Origin: CAYNRA01 sp046293395
GTDB lineage: Bacteria; Bacteroidota; Bacteroidia; Cytophagales; Spirosomataceae
Assembly (NCBI GenBank): GCA_046293395.1
Contig: JBKBOU010000003.1
Location: 434,001 to 498,000 of the forward strand
Direction: 5' to 3'
DNA: 64,000 bases
Part shown: in pieces, positions 51,795 through 63,500 of the stretch
Position numbering within the stretch: position 1 is the first letter of the stretch
Layout of the letters: every line of letters starts with the position of its first letter
The notes under the pieces: model-generated
Database searches by the model: none
Seen by the model: the letters and a program-made list of their open reading frames with translations, nothing else
What the model was told of the DNA's origin: nothing
Translations under genes and position numbers: made by a program

Positions 51795-52163
51795 ATGCAG
51801 AAACTGTTTATACATATCACCCGAATAACACAACTTCTTTTACTGGTAGTTGTACTGGTTGCCAATTCGTTGGTCAACCACGGTTTCTCCTATGATATGC
51901 CGCCTTGTCAAGAACAAACAACGGAAAAACAAGCAGCAAACTCTTCAGACGACGAAAGCACAACAGTGAGCGAACTATCTATTCAGTCACTCGCTCCTTC
52001 TCATGCTTTTTCCTTTGCCACGCAAGTATTTATCCTACCTACACAGCAAATAGCCACTTGGTATTTCTCTGTGATTAGTTATTTACCTAGCCAATCTTCT
52101 GGGTATATTTCTGCATATTTTTCCAATATTTTTGAGCGTCTCATCGCCATTAATGCACCCTGA
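51795..52163 (+). CDS. Short membrane-anchored protein upstream of secDF
   Basis: A 122-residue product of unknown function. It has one N-terminal helix (ITQLLLLVVVLVANSLVNHG) that could be a signal anchor, then a Glu/Ser-rich stretch and a more hydrophobic C-terminal third. The first in-frame start is a GTG at 51786, but it overlaps a TAGTTTTG box (51779-51786). The ATG at 51795 is therefore chosen, and the mRNA could be nearly leaderless. It lies about 150 bp before secDF on the same strand. Confidence 0.6.
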   Translation: MQKLFIHITRITQLLLLVVVLVANSLVNHGFSYDMPPCQEQTTEKQAANSSDDESTTVSELSIQSLAPSHAFSFATQVFILPTQQIATWYFSVISYLPSQSSGYISAYFSNIFERLIAINAP

Positions 52164-52310
52164 AAAACCTCTTCAGGGCTGATTTCCCTTTCAGAATCCT
52201 TCGTTCCAATTACAGTATATTCAAGTAAACATCCCCTTCGTGTTTTACTTATTCATTTGTGTATCTTATCTTCTTTGTGAAGGGCAAAGAAAACGTAAAT
52301 CAAATTTATT

Positions 52311-55229
52311 ATGAGAAATAAAGGCGGAATAGTAGCTTTATTAGTTACTTTCTTGGCAATCAGTGTTTACTTTCTTGTTCGTACTTGGAAAGTAAACGAC
52401 ATCCGTAAAGATGCGGAAGCATACGCACGCACAGCTGATGGGAACATCGACCCCATCAAAAAACAAAGTTATTTAGACTCTTTGTGGAAAAAAGATGTTT
52501 TTCTTGGAAGTACACTCGAAGACCTAACAAAGCAAGAATTAGGACTTGGCTTGGACTTAAAAGGGGGTATGCACGTCATCTTAGAAGTATCACCTGCTGA
52601 AATCGTTCGGGCTCTCGCTGGTGGCTCTAGAGACCCACGCATCAACACTGCCCTTGAAAATGCAACAAAAGCGGCGGTTACAAGCAGCACAAACTACGTT
52701 GATTTATTCGTTGCAGAATACCGTAAATTATCTCCAGATACCAAACTTGCTTCCATTTTTGCAAGTACTGCCAACCGAGGCATACTTAGTTTAGCTTCTA
52801 CAGATGCCGAAGTCATCAAATACGTTAAGACAGAAGTGGATGGCGCTTTTGATAGAGCTTTCCGTGTAATTCAAACACGTGTTGATAAATTTGGGGTAGC
52901 TAACCCGAACTTACAACGTTTACCTGGAACCAACCGCATCCAAGTTGAGTTACCGGGTGTTGATAACCCACAACGTGTGCGTAAATTATTGTCAGGAGCT
53001 GCGAAACTTGAGTTTTGTCAAGTAGTTGAGTTCCAAGAAGTAGCTAGCTCATTTGATGCACTAACGGCTATGTTGGCGCAAATGGACATCGAAGAGGCAG
53101 CAAAGAAGAAAACGACGACTCCGAAAGCAAAAGTTGATTCTACGACCAATAGCTTAACAGCACAATTGGCTGCAAAAACGGATTCAACAAAAGCAGATTC
53201 TGCAACATTAAATAACGCATTTAGCCGTCTTTTCACATCTGGTACATATTCCATGCTTGGTGTTCGCGTAAAAGATACCGTTCGTGTGAATGCTTTGATG
53301 AAAAAACCAGAGGTTCAAGCATTATTCCCAGCGAATTTAAGCTTCGTCTATGACATCAAGCCTGTGATGAACGCAACGACCAACGAAGAGGTTGTCGATT
53401 TATATATGGTCAGAGATTTAGGCAAAGCACCATTGGAGGGAGACGTTGTAACAAATGCAACACAAGATTACGACCCAACTACTGGAAAGCCAAATGTTGA
53501 TATGCAAATGAATGCGGAAGGAGCCCGCAAATGGAAGGCGCTTACTGGTGCAAACATTGGTCGCCGTATCGCTATTATCTTGGATAATTATGTGTATTCA
53601 GCACCGAATGTACAATCGGAAATTTCTGGTGGTCGCTCAAGTATTTCAGGTAGTTTTTCTATCGAAGAAGCGCAAGATTTAGCTAATGTTTTGAAGGCAG
53701 GTAAATTACCAGCGCCGACCAATATCATCGAAGAAGCGGTTGTCGGGGCAACGGTTGGTTCTGATGCCGTGCGTGCAGGGGTGATTTCATCTGTAATTGG
53801 TTTGTTATCTGTTCTTTTATTTGTACTTATCTATTACAACCAAGCAGGTTGGATTGCCAATATTGCTCTTTTGGTTAACCTTGTTTTATTACTTGGTGTC
53901 ATGGCGTCATTTGGTGCAACATTGACACTCCCAGGAATTGCAGGTATCGTTCTTTCGGTTGGTATGTCTGTTGATGCAAACGTACTTATTTATGAACGTA
54001 TAAAGGAAGAATTGAACAATGGCAAACCTTTTGGTGTCGCTATTTCAGAGGGCTTCAAACACGCGATGCCGTCTATCATTGACTCCAACGTAACTACCTT
54101 GATTACAGGTATTATCTTGTTTGTTTTCGGAACAGGATTGATTCTTGGTTTTGCTACTACCCTACTTATTGGTATTTTCACTTCGTTGTTCTGTGCCGTT
54201 TTTATTACTCGCTTGATTTTTGAACAATACATCAAGAAAGGTAAGTCTGTGAATTTCTTTACGAAATGGACAGAGAAATTATTCAAAGATGCAAACTTTG
54301 ACTTTGTAACTCGCCGCCGTACGTTCTACTTAATTTCAGGTGGAATTATTGCAGCAGGTATCATATCCATCGGTATCAAAGGATTTGGACTCGGTGTGGA
54401 TTTCAAAGGTGGGCGTACGTATGTAGCCAAATTTGAAAAAACAGTAAGTACGGAAGATGTACGTTCTGCCTTGGAAAAAACATTTGAAGGCGCAGCTATT
54501 GAAGTAAAAACATTTGGTGGATTTGACCAAGTGAAAATTACTACTCCGTATAAAATTGACAATACCTTGCCAGAAGTTGAACAAGAAATTAAAACAGGTA
54601 TTGAGGCAGTCATTGCGGATGTTAAAGGAAATAAAGGGCAAATCATGAGTTCTTCGAAAGTAGGCCCGACGATTGCAAACGACACCATTTGGTCTGCACT
54701 CAAGGCTATTTTCTACTCACTTGTTGTAACTTTCATTTACATTTATATCCGTTTCAAGAACTTTGCATTTGGTTACGGCGCAGTTGTTTCGTTGTTCCAT
54801 GACGTATTGATTATCTTGAGTATCTTCTCGATTTTCAATGGTATTCTTCCTTTCTCTTTGGATATTGACCAAGCCTTTGTGGGAGCGGTATTAACCTTAA
54901 TGGGTTACTCTATGAACGATACAGTTGTTATCTTTGACCGTATCCGTGAATATTTGAACGAGAAAAGAGGTGCAAACGAGACCATTGCATCTGTCATTAA
55001 CAACGCGTTGAACACAACCTTGAGCCGTACGGCAGTAACGGGTGTAACAACATTGCTTGTCTTATTAATCCTGTTAGTATTTGGTGGCGAAACCATCAGA
55101 GGTTTCATCTTTGCTATGTTCATTGGTGTAATCGTTGGTACGTATTCTTCGCTCTTCATTGCAGCGCCATTGGTAGTAGATACCATGCAGCGGAAAGCAA
55201 ACAAAGAGAAAAAAGAGGCGACAAACTAA
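52311..55229 (+). CDS. secDF: Protein translocase subunit SecDF (fused)
   Basis: A 972-residue fusion of SecD and SecF with 12 helices and two large periplasmic domains. It uses the proton gradient to pull proteins through SecYEG. Marks are LGLDLKGGMHVILEVSP near residue 80, PGIAGIVLSVGMSVDANVLI (SecD helix 4 region), GLGVDFKGGRTYVAKF and LTLMGYSMNDTVVIFDRIRE (SecF). The periplasmic insert contains a Lys/Thr-rich low-complexity stretch (KKKTTTPKAKVDSTTN). The single-chain form is usual in Bacteroidota. It ends in a clear terminator. Confidence 0.97.
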   Translation: MRNKGGIVALLVTFLAISVYFLVRTWKVNDIRKDAEAYARTADGNIDPIKKQSYLDSLWKKDVFLGSTLEDLTKQELGLGLDLKGGMHVILEVSPAEIVRALAGGSRDPRINTALENATKAAVTSSTNYVDLFVAEYRKLSPDTKLASIFASTANRGILSLASTDAEVIKYVKTEVDGAFDRAFRVIQTRVDKFGVANPNLQRLPGTNRIQVELPGVDNPQRVRKLLSGAAKLEFCQVVEFQEVASSFDALTAMLAQMDIEEAAKKKTTTPKAKVDSTTNSLTAQLAAKTDSTKADSATLNNAFSRLFTSGTYSMLGVRVKDTVRVNALMKKPEVQALFPANLSFVYDIKPVMNATTNEEVVDLYMVRDLGKAPLEGDVVTNATQDYDPTTGKPNVDMQMNAEGARKWKALTGANIGRRIAIILDNYVYSAPNVQSEISGGRSSISGSFSIEEAQDLANVLKAGKLPAPTNIIEEAVVGATVGSDAVRAGVISSVIGLLSVLLFVLIYYNQAGWIANIALLVNLVLLLGVMASFGATLTLPGIAGIVLSVGMSVDANVLIYERIKEELNNGKPFGVAISEGFKHAMPSIIDSNVTTLITGIILFVFGTGLILGFATTLLIGIFTSLFCAVFITRLIFEQYIKKGKSVNFFTKWTEKLFKDANFDFVTRRRTFYLISGGIIAAGIISIGIKGFGLGVDFKGGRTYVAKFEKTVSTEDVRSALEKTFEGAAIEVKTFGGFDQVKITTPYKIDNTLPEVEQEIKTGIEAVIADVKGNKGQIMSSSKVGPTIANDTIWSALKAIFYSLVVTFIYIYIRFKNFAFGYGAVVSLFHDVLIILSIFSIFNGILPFSLDIDQAFVGAVLTLMGYSMNDTVVIFDRIREYLNEKRGANETIASVINNALNTTLSRTAVTGVTTLLVLLILLVFGGETIRGFIFAMFIGVIVGTYSSLFIAAPLVVDTMQRKANKEKKEATN

Positions 55230-55252
55230 GTCTTTTCCCTCCTTCAAAAAGG

Positions 55253-55283
55253 GGCTAGTTCACTATTGAACTAGCCTTTTTTT
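55253..55283 (+). terminator. secDF terminator
   Basis: A 10-bp stem (55253-55262 and 55267-55276) followed by seven T on the plus strand. Confidence 0.93.
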
Positions 55284-55315
55284 ATTGTACGAAGAAAAAA
55301 CGGTTGTAGGCTGTT

Positions 55316-55344
55316 TTGCGTCCTAACATTTATCCCTACATTTG
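55316..55344 (+). promoter_or_regulatory. argF' promoter
   Basis: TTG (55316-55318), 18-bp spacer, TACATTTG (55337-55344). The predicted start near 55351 places the terminator-like hairpin 55361-55388 inside the leader. Confidence 0.65.
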
Positions 55345-55360
55345 TTTCACAAAAAGCTTT

Positions 55361-55388
55361 GCCCACATCATTTGTTGTGGGCTTTTTT
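55361..55388 (+). terminator. Terminator-like hairpin in the argF' leader
   Basis: GCCCACA (55361-55367) pairs with TGTGGGC (55376-55382) and is followed by six T. It lies between the argF' promoter and its ATG at 55416, so it may attenuate the gene. Confidence 0.65.
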
Positions 55389-55415
55389 ATCCATTTCTTG
55401 TATCTATTTATTTTC

Positions 55416-56363
55416 ATGAAGCATTTCATTTCACCCAAAGATGTCCCAAATATACCTGCCTTGATAGAAGAAGGACTTGCCTTAAAGGCGAATCCGTACG
55501 CATTTCAGCATCTAGGTAAAAATAAAACCATTGGTCTTCTCTTTTTTAATTCGTCTTTACGGACGAGACTCAGTACCCAAAAAGCAGCAAGTAATTTGGG
55601 TATGCATGTGATGGTGATGAACGTCGGGTCAGACTCATGGCAACTTGAGATGGAGGATGGGGTAGTGATGGATGCGGGAAAAGCGGAACATATCAAGGAA
55701 GCGGCAGCCGTCATTGGTCAATATTGTGATGTAATTGGTGTACGGGCTTTTGCAGAATTGCAAGACAGAGAGCAGGACTATCGCGAAATTGTTATGGAGA
55801 AATTCAGACAATATGCGGGAGTACCGATTATTAATTTAGAGTCTGCCACGCGCCACCCGTGTCAATCCTTAGCTGATTTGATTACCATCGAAGAATTACG
55901 CATGAAGGCACGTCCGAAGATAGTTCTTACTTGGGCACCCCATTTCAAGCCATTGCCACAAGCTGTAGCAAACTCATTTGCGGAATGGGTGAATTTGACA
56001 GACTATGAGTTAGTCATTACACACCCGGAAGGGTATGATTTAGCACCTGAGTTTGTTGGAAATGCACGCGTTACGCATAATCAATTAGAGGCATTTGAGG
56101 GAGCAGACTTCATTTATGCCAAAAACTGGTCTTCTTACGCACAATATGGCCAGGTACTTACACAAGACCCATCTTGGCGAATTACAGAAGAAAAGATGGC
56201 ACTCACAGATAACGGAAAATTCATGCACTGTTTACCCGTTCGTCGTGGATTAAAAGTAGAAGATGCTGTTCTGGATGGCCCACAATCTGTTGTAATTCAA
56301 CAAGCTGGAAACCGTGTTTGGTCTGTTCAAGCTGCTTTAAAGAAAATTCTGGAGAGTCTGTAA
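55416..56363 (+). CDS. argF': N-acylornithine carbamoyltransferase (probably N-succinylornithine)
   Basis: Carbamoylates an acylated ornithine in the arginine pathway special to Bacteroidota and Xanthomonads. The 315-residue protein aligns closely with Bacteroides fragilis ArgF': FFNSSLRTRLSTQKAA (carbamoyl-phosphate site), ATRHPCQSLADL, TWAPHFKPLPQAVANSF and FMHCLPVRRG. The residue reported to set substrate (Pro90 in the succinyl enzyme, Glu92 in the acetyl enzyme) is Ala90 here, in DAGKAEH. Replacement of the Glu by small residues is reported to favour the succinyl substrate, so succinylornithine is inferred. The Met at 55416 matches the family; an upstream extension covers the hairpin and is rejected. 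Confidence 0.93.
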   Translation: MKHFISPKDVPNIPALIEEGLALKANPYAFQHLGKNKTIGLLFFNSSLRTRLSTQKAASNLGMHVMVMNVGSDSWQLEMEDGVVMDAGKAEHIKEAAAVIGQYCDVIGVRAFAELQDREQDYREIVMEKFRQYAGVPIINLESATRHPCQSLADLITIEELRMKARPKIVLTWAPHFKPLPQAVANSFAEWVNLTDYELVITHPEGYDLAPEFVGNARVTHNQLEAFEGADFIYAKNWSSYAQYGQVLTQDPSWRITEEKMALTDNGKFMHCLPVRRGLKVEDAVLDGPQSVVIQQAGNRVWSVQAALKKILESL

Positions 56364-56394
56364 GAGAAGCGTTTTTTTACTAGACTGATTACAG

Positions 56395-56445
56395 AAAAGG
56401 CATATTATTTATCTAAAATAGTTTCAGATGAATAATATGCCTTTT
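56395..56445. terminator. Shared argF'/mazG terminator
   Basis: A 15-bp perfect stem (56395-56409 and 56431-56445), extended by five more pairs, with A- and T-runs at the base. It lies between convergent genes. Confidence 0.92.
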
Positions 56446-56466
56446 TTCAAAGGAGTGAATGTTGAA

Positions 56467-57282
56467 TTACTTCTTTTTTGCTTCTTCCCAAAACACATCC
56501 ATCTCGGACAATGTCATGTCTTTCAAGTTTTTACCCAATTCCTTTGCCTTGGACTCCAAATATTGAAACCTACTTTTGAATTTAATATTGGTTTTTTCGA
56601 GAGCTGTTTCGGGATTAATATCTACAAAACGAGCATAGTTTACGAGTGAAAAAAGTAAATCTCCAAATTCTTCCTCAGCTTCTTTTGCATTGATTTTCTC
56701 ACCTGTTGATGGGTCAAAATGCGCACGAAATTCACCTAATTCTTCTTCAACCTTTCCCCAAACTTGGGTTTTATCCTCCCAATCAAAACCGACACCCCTT
56801 GCTTTTTCTTGCATTCTCATTGCCTTCACGAGTGCGGGTAATGAAGAGGGTACACCACCCAAGACAGACGAATTACCTTCTTTTAATTTGAGTTGCTCCC
56901 AATTTCTTTTGACTTCTTCTTCTGTTTCTGCGATGACATCCCCGTAAATATGTGGGTGTCTTGCTACCAATTTATCTCCTATGGCATCGAGTACATCTGC
57001 TATATCGAAGGTTTCTGTTTCAGATGCGATTCGGGCATAAAAAACGATATGAAGCAGAATATCACCCAATTCCTTTTTTACTTCGTTCAAATCTTCCGCT
57101 AGAATAGCGTCAGATAATTCATAGGTTTCTTCGATGGTCAGATGCCTGAGTGACTGCATGGTTTGTTTTTTATCCCACGGACATTTTTCTCGTAACTCGT
57201 CCATAATGGTCAATAAACGATCAAAGGCGAGTAGTTGCTCTGCTCTCCGCGAAGAAAACAAAGTAGGTAATTGCACAGACAT
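56467..57282 (-). CDS. mazG: Nucleoside triphosphate pyrophosphohydrolase MazG
   Basis: Hydrolyses noncanonical or excess NTPs to NMP and pyrophosphate. The 271-residue protein holds two MazG helical domains. The first has CPWDKKQTMQSLRHLTIEETYE and ELGDILLHIVFYARIA (EExxE and ExxD magnesium motifs); the second has KVEEELGEFRAHF and EEEFGDLLFSLVNYARF. It is not paired with a toxin gene. The gap of 307 bp to the adhesin gene's stop holds only that gene's terminator. Confidence 0.95.
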   Translation of the reverse strand: MSVQLPTLFSSRRAEQLLAFDRLLTIMDELREKCPWDKKQTMQSLRHLTIEETYELSDAILAEDLNEVKKELGDILLHIVFYARIASETETFDIADVLDAIGDKLVARHPHIYGDVIAETEEEVKRNWEQLKLKEGNSSVLGGVPSSLPALVKAMRMQEKARGVGFDWEDKTQVWGKVEEELGEFRAHFDPSTGEKINAKEAEEEFGDLLFSLVNYARFVDINPETALEKTNIKFKSRFQYLESKAKELGKNLKDMTLSEMDVFWEEAKKK

Positions 57283-57474
57283 AATGTATTTTTTGCTGTA
57301 AAAATACAGTTTTTTAAAACGAATTTCTACTTCCTTACGGGATTAAGTGCGACCAGACGACTCCCTCATTTTCTTCGGCTCAGTAAAAAAATGGTGGAAA
57401 TAGCATCATCTATTTTTCGTATGGATGTATAATTGTACCAAATTTTCTCTATTCAAGAGTACGTTCACGAAGAA

Positions 57475-57503
57475 AAAAAGCTGCCTTAGATAGGCAGCTT
57501 TTT
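57475..57503 (-). terminator. Terminator of the giant adhesin gene
   Basis: A perfect 11-bp stem (57475-57485 and 57493-57503) with T-runs, 87 bp beyond the adhesin stop. The remaining bases of 57283-57589 show nothing else. Confidence 0.88.
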
Positions 57504-57589
57504 AAAACAAACAAGAAGATATATGTTAATTCTGAGAATACGGTTTAGTTAAAATAAGCATCCGAGACTCTTTTTATAATCAAAAGAAA

Positions 57590-60500
57590 TTACCGAATCA
57601 TAATTCGTTTAACCATTTTTTTATCTCCTGATTCGAGAATCACCAAAATACTTTTTTCTTGATTACCAAACTGAGATAAATCAAGATGAATGGGCTGTGA
57701 ACTAGGCTCTTTGATAAAAGTTGAGTATAATTTTCTTTGCCATCCTCCATCAAGAATTGTGATGCGTGTATTTCCTTTTTGCAATAAACTCGATTCGATG
57801 TAGAACTCTCCTTCCGTTGGATTTGGGTACGTAACCAATTCATCTATTTCTGGTTCCACTTGCATTTGATACGCAGCTGATAAAGGATCACTGGAAGCTG
57901 CAACACGACCATTTACAGGATTTTCAATGGATATTGTCTTTGTAATGATAGCCTCGCAATCTTCTTCTTGAACAATTAACTCAACCTTATATTCGCCAGC
58001 CTGCTGAGCTGTAAATGTGAGTCTATCAAAACCTGAATAGATAACTTTGAGTCCTTCCGATACACGCCAAGATTTGAAATTTGTAGCAGATACACCAACG
58101 GGTACTGAGTGGATAAATTCATCCGTTTTACCAAAAATACCCATCAAGAAATTTGCGGATGTTTCTCTATCAATTACCTGAATAACAAAGGAATCTTTTG
58201 CCTTACAACCAGCCTCATTTGTTACCTCAATCTGGTATGAACCTGCTTCTCGTAATGTAACTATCGGATTCCGATTCAAAGAACCGTCAGCGAGTGTCCA
58301 TAGATACTCTTTACCAGATAATTGCGTGGCATTTACTTCAATTTCTCCTCCTTTGCAGAACTGAATATCATCTGCTACTTGGATTTCGAACTTTTCTGTA
58401 GCGCCTTTGATTTCAAATGATTTTTGAACTCGACATCCACCAGCTGCTACAATAGTCGCGGTATAAATACCAGGGCATTGATTGACAATTTTACGCCCGG
58501 TTTGTCCGTTCTGCCAGCTAAAACTAAATGGGTTCAATGTACCACTTCCGGTGATATTCACTTCCAATTCTCCAGTACACTCTCCTTCACAGACAGCATC
58601 TTTTTTATTAACCAATCGAATATCAAATGATTGCGCTTCTTTAAGTTCAACGGCTACCTCACCATAGCAACCATTTTGGTCTTTGATAACTCCAAAATAA
58701 CGACCTGGAGCTATATTATCAAGTTTCATTCCCTCCAAACCTCTGTTCCAAGAAACTTGATACGGTGCTACTCCACCCGTTATTCCTGCTAGTTCGATGC
58801 TTCCTGTATTCAGATTTTGGCAACGAGGTTGATTTGTCAGGATATTAGTCACTCGGATACTAGGCGTTTGGGTGAGTTCAAGATTAAACTCCGCTTCGAT
58901 TTGATTTTTATCTATTACTTTTAGAATATACATACCTGCCTCGACGTTCCGTAGTGCATTCAAATCCGTTGTCGGAATTTCAACTTTTGTACCACCATCC
59001 AGTTTAAACCATTTCAGTTGGTATCTTTCACCAATATCTCCTTGTTCTTTTATTGGAACGCCACCGGAAACTATTGCGCCTAATTCGCCATCTACTTTTC
59101 CAGCACAAGAAGGTTTGCGAAGAATACTTGCCGTTGCTGTTAACTTATCCGGCTGTTTCATTTCAAAAGTAAATACATTTTGACATCCTGCTTTATCCCC
59201 AGCGCTAAAGAAATTGGCATCTGTTGTGGTCAGTGTATAAATACCCGCTTTTGCATTGACATATTCTACTTCGATTCTGTTCGATTGAATATTTTGATTC
59301 GATAAAGCGACAGCCTCCCCATTCACTTGAAGACTGAATGTATATGCAGAAAAAGGTCGATTTCCTCCCTGCACACCGAGTTTAAATTTGCCATCTGACA
59401 AACCAAAACCACGTGGAGAAGTGCTTTCTATGAGATTTGTGACCAATGGTTCTGCGGTGCCTTTGATTTCAATTGGGTCAATTAATTCCACAATACATCC
59501 TTTCGCATCAATAATCGAGACGTTGTATTTACCAGCTTTTAAATTTTGAATTGTATTTCCGGCAGCATAATTAAGCTGCTGTCCTGTATTTAGATTCACG
59601 GTATATGGGAAAGTCCCGCCGACTATATTGAACGTCATTTTTCCGTCTGATCCACCGAAACACAAAACATCTGTCGTGGTAACTTCGACTTGCATAGGGT
59701 CTGGGCCCACTACATTTTGAGAGGCTTGTTGTACACAACCTCCAGCATCTGTTACTTGAACACTAACAAATCCTTTTTGAAAATTTGAAATTGTGCTACT
59801 TGTTTCTCCATTATTCCACAAAAAGGTGTAGGGTGCAACTCCACCAATAGGTGTCACCGTGGCAAATCCATTTCGTTGATCGTGACAAGTTTCACCTTCC
59901 GCGCTTAAAAGTAGGCTAAATGTAGTTGCAGGTTCAGTAATGGTGAATGTTTCTATTTTAGAACATCCAACTGCATCTCTAACTTCTACTGTATAATTAC
60001 CAGCAAGTAACGCTTCACGTGTAGAACCAACAAAACCATCTGTCCATAGGTAAACAAAAGCACTTGCATCGTCACCCCCATTTGACCCACTGGCTGTTAC
60101 GGAAATTTTACCTTGTGCTTGGCCACGGCATATCACATTTGAGATGGTACTTTTAATGAGTAATGGGCTTTTGGGCTCAGAGATTACTGCTTGCCCTCCT
60201 ACTTTACATCCGGCTGCGTCAATGACTTGTACAGAATAATTTCCTACGGGCAGATTACTAAACGTGTAACTTCCTGGTTCATTTACCGTTTCAGGTATTT
60301 TTGCCGTAGATGGCAATGTAAGTTCCGCAGTATAAGGAGCCGTGCCTCCAGAAATGAACGCATTAATTGAACCGTTTTTTTCATCAATACAAAGCACGTC
60401 GCTCGCTGATACTAGTACATTCACTGGCTCCGCAGGCTCTTTTAATGTAACTTCCAAACTCTTTGTACAATTTGCGGCATCTGTGACAGTTACCGTGTAA

Positions 60501-63500
60501 GATCCAGCTGATAGATTGGTGAGAATTGTCCCAGTTGCTCCTGTATTCCAACGATACGTATATGGTCCTGTACCCCCTGTTGCTGAAATTAAAATTCTTC
60601 CCGAGTTATCTCCAAAACATTTTGAATCTACAGCAATCGGTGTGATAACTAATTCGGGAGGAGAAGCTAAAGTAACTGTTTTACTCACAGAACAACCCTT
60701 CGCATCACGAACAGTTACTGTATAGTTACCTGCTTTGACACCCACTATTTCCGTTGTAACCGCCCCATTACTCCACAGATACGTGTAGGAGCCATTACCA
60801 CCTACTGCTAGAGCACTTGCAGAACCCGTATCATTAAAACATTTCGGGTCAATGTGTGATGTAGTTAATGTTATTTCAGATGCCGGTTGCACTAATTCAA
60901 CTTGGATTGTTTTTTGACATCCATTTGCGTCCGTAACCATGATTGTATAAGTACCAGCAGCTAGACTACTTGCTTTTGAAGTAGTAGTAGTTACCCCTCC
61001 AGACCAAGTGTATGTGTAATTTCCAGTGCCACCTGCTGCCGTTACTTCTATGGCTCCATCATTACTTCCAAAACAACTTAAATCTATTTTTGAAACAAGT
61101 TGGATAGATAAAACTGCTGGTTGTCCTACATTCACGGTTTGTTGTGCGGTACATCCGTTGGCATCTGTTACCGTTACGGTATAACTCCCCGCTGATAAAC
61201 CACTCGCCGTAGCACTCGTACTCGTCACCCCGTTATTCCATACATAACTATAAGGAGCCGTTCCGCCACTCACTACAGCCCGCGCACTGCCAGTCGATTC
61301 ACCAAAACATACCACGTTGCTCGACTCCCCAACCACACTCAGTGCCGCCGGTTGATTTACCGTAAACATCTTTTGGAAACTACAACCATTCCCGTCTGTC
61401 ACTGTTACCGTATAACTCCCCGCCGACAAACCACTCACAGACGCACTCGTACTCGTTATGCCGTTGTTCCACACATAACTATACGGAGCTGTGCCGCCAC
61501 TGACTGTCACACTTATACTCCCATTCGTACCACCAAAGCAACTCACATCCGTGATTACCTCACTTATCGCAAGTTGCGTAGGTTGCGTGATGGTAATACT
61601 CCGTTCTGATTTACAGCCGTTCGCGTCGGTTACTGTTACCGTATAACTTCCCGCCGACAAACCACTCGCCGTAGCATCCGTGCTTGTTACCCCGTTGTTC
61701 CACACGTAACTGTAAGGAGCTGTGCCGCCGCTCAATACAGATACAGTAGCAGAACCATTTGTACCACCTGGACACGAAACATTGACAACTGAAGAGCTTA
61801 GGTTAATTTGCTCTGGTTGTGTAATCACAAAGCTAATTTGCTTTGTACATCCATTCGCATCTATTACTGTAGCTGTATAGTTTCCAGCTTGTAGCCTAGA
61901 AAACGTATTTATACTCACAGTTTCTCCACCCAAAGAGTAGGTAAATGGAGCTGTGCCACCACTCACATTGATAGTTGCTTGCCCGTTGGATTCACCAAAA
62001 CAAGAAGCATTTACTTTTACGACCTCTAAAGATAAAACTGCTGGTTGTCCTACATTCACGGTTTGTTGTGCGGTACATCCGTTGGCGTCTGTTACCGTTA
62101 CGGTATAACTACCCGCTGACAAACCACTCGCCATAGCACTCGTACTCGTCACCCCGTTATTCCATACATAACTATACGGAGCTGTTCCGCCACTCACCAC
62201 AGCCCGCGCACTGCCAGTCGATTCACCAAAACATGCCACGTTGCTCGACTCCCCAACCACACTCAGTGCCGCCGGTTGATTTACCGTAAACATCTTTTGG
62301 AAACTACAGCCATTCCCGTCGGTCACTGTTACCGTATAACTCCCCGCCGACAAACCACTCACAGACGCACTCGTACTCGTTATGCCGTTGTTCCACACAT
62401 AACTATACGAACCCGTTCCGCCACTGACTGTTACGCTTATACTCCCATTTGTGCCACCAAAGCAACTCACATCCGTGATTACCTCACTTATCGCAAGTTG
62501 CGTAGGTTGCGTGATGGTAATACTCCGTTCTGATTTACAGCCGTTCGCGTCGGTTACTGTTACGGTATAACTTCCCGCCGACAAACCATTCGCCGTAGCA
62601 TCCGTGCTTGTTACCCCGTTGTTCCACACGTAACTGTAAGGAGCTGTGCCGCCAGTTACACTTACACTCGCACTGCCATTTGTACCACCGAAACAACTCG
62701 TCGATACATTCGTAGCTTCCGAAACAACCAGTGCCGATGGTGCTGTCAGTGTTACTGTTGCGCTGCGTACGCATCCATTTGCATCCGTTACCGTCAAAAT
62801 TACTTCTCCAGCACCCAGATTGGAGACAGACGATTCTGTACTCCCGTTACTCCATGAATATTTGTAAGGACTTACTCCACCACTTACCAACGCTTCCGCT
62901 GAGCCATCCGTACCACCAAAACATGACACGTTTTTCGGATTTGTAATCGAGACCGATAACAACGAACTTGGAGCAGTTACATTCACGGTTTGTTGTGCGG
63001 TACATCCGTTGGCATCTGTTACCGTTACGGTATAACTCCCCGCTGACAAACCACTCACAGACGCACTCGTACTCGTCACCCCGTTATTCCATACATAACT
63101 ATACGGAGCTGTTCCGCCACTCACTAAAGCCCGCGCACTGCCAGTCGATTCACCAAAACATGCCACGTTGCTCGACTCCCCAACCACACTCAGTGCCGCC
63201 GGTTGATTTACCGTAAACATCTTTTGCAAACTACAGCCATTCCCGTCTGTCACTGTTACCGTATAACTCCCCGCCGACAAACCACTCACAGACGCACTCG
63301 TACTCGTTATGCCGTTGTTCCATACATAACTATACGGAGCTGTGCCGCCACTGACCGTCACGCTTATACTCCCATTTGTGCCACCAAAGCAACTCACATC
63401 CGTGACTACCTCACTTATCGCAAGTTGCGTAGGTTGCGTGATAGTTACTTGTCCAGTGACAGGCGTATTTGCGGCATCTGTCACGGTTACTGTATAAGTA

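Noticed and set aside
56467..57282. MazG as part of a toxin-antitoxin locus
   Set aside because: No mazE or mazF gene is adjacent; it lies between argF' and an adhesin gene.
61129..63460. Regular repeats resembling a CRISPR array
   Set aside because: Units are about 0.2-0.9 kb, in frame and encode SprB domains. There are no short palindromic repeats with unique spacers and no cas genes.
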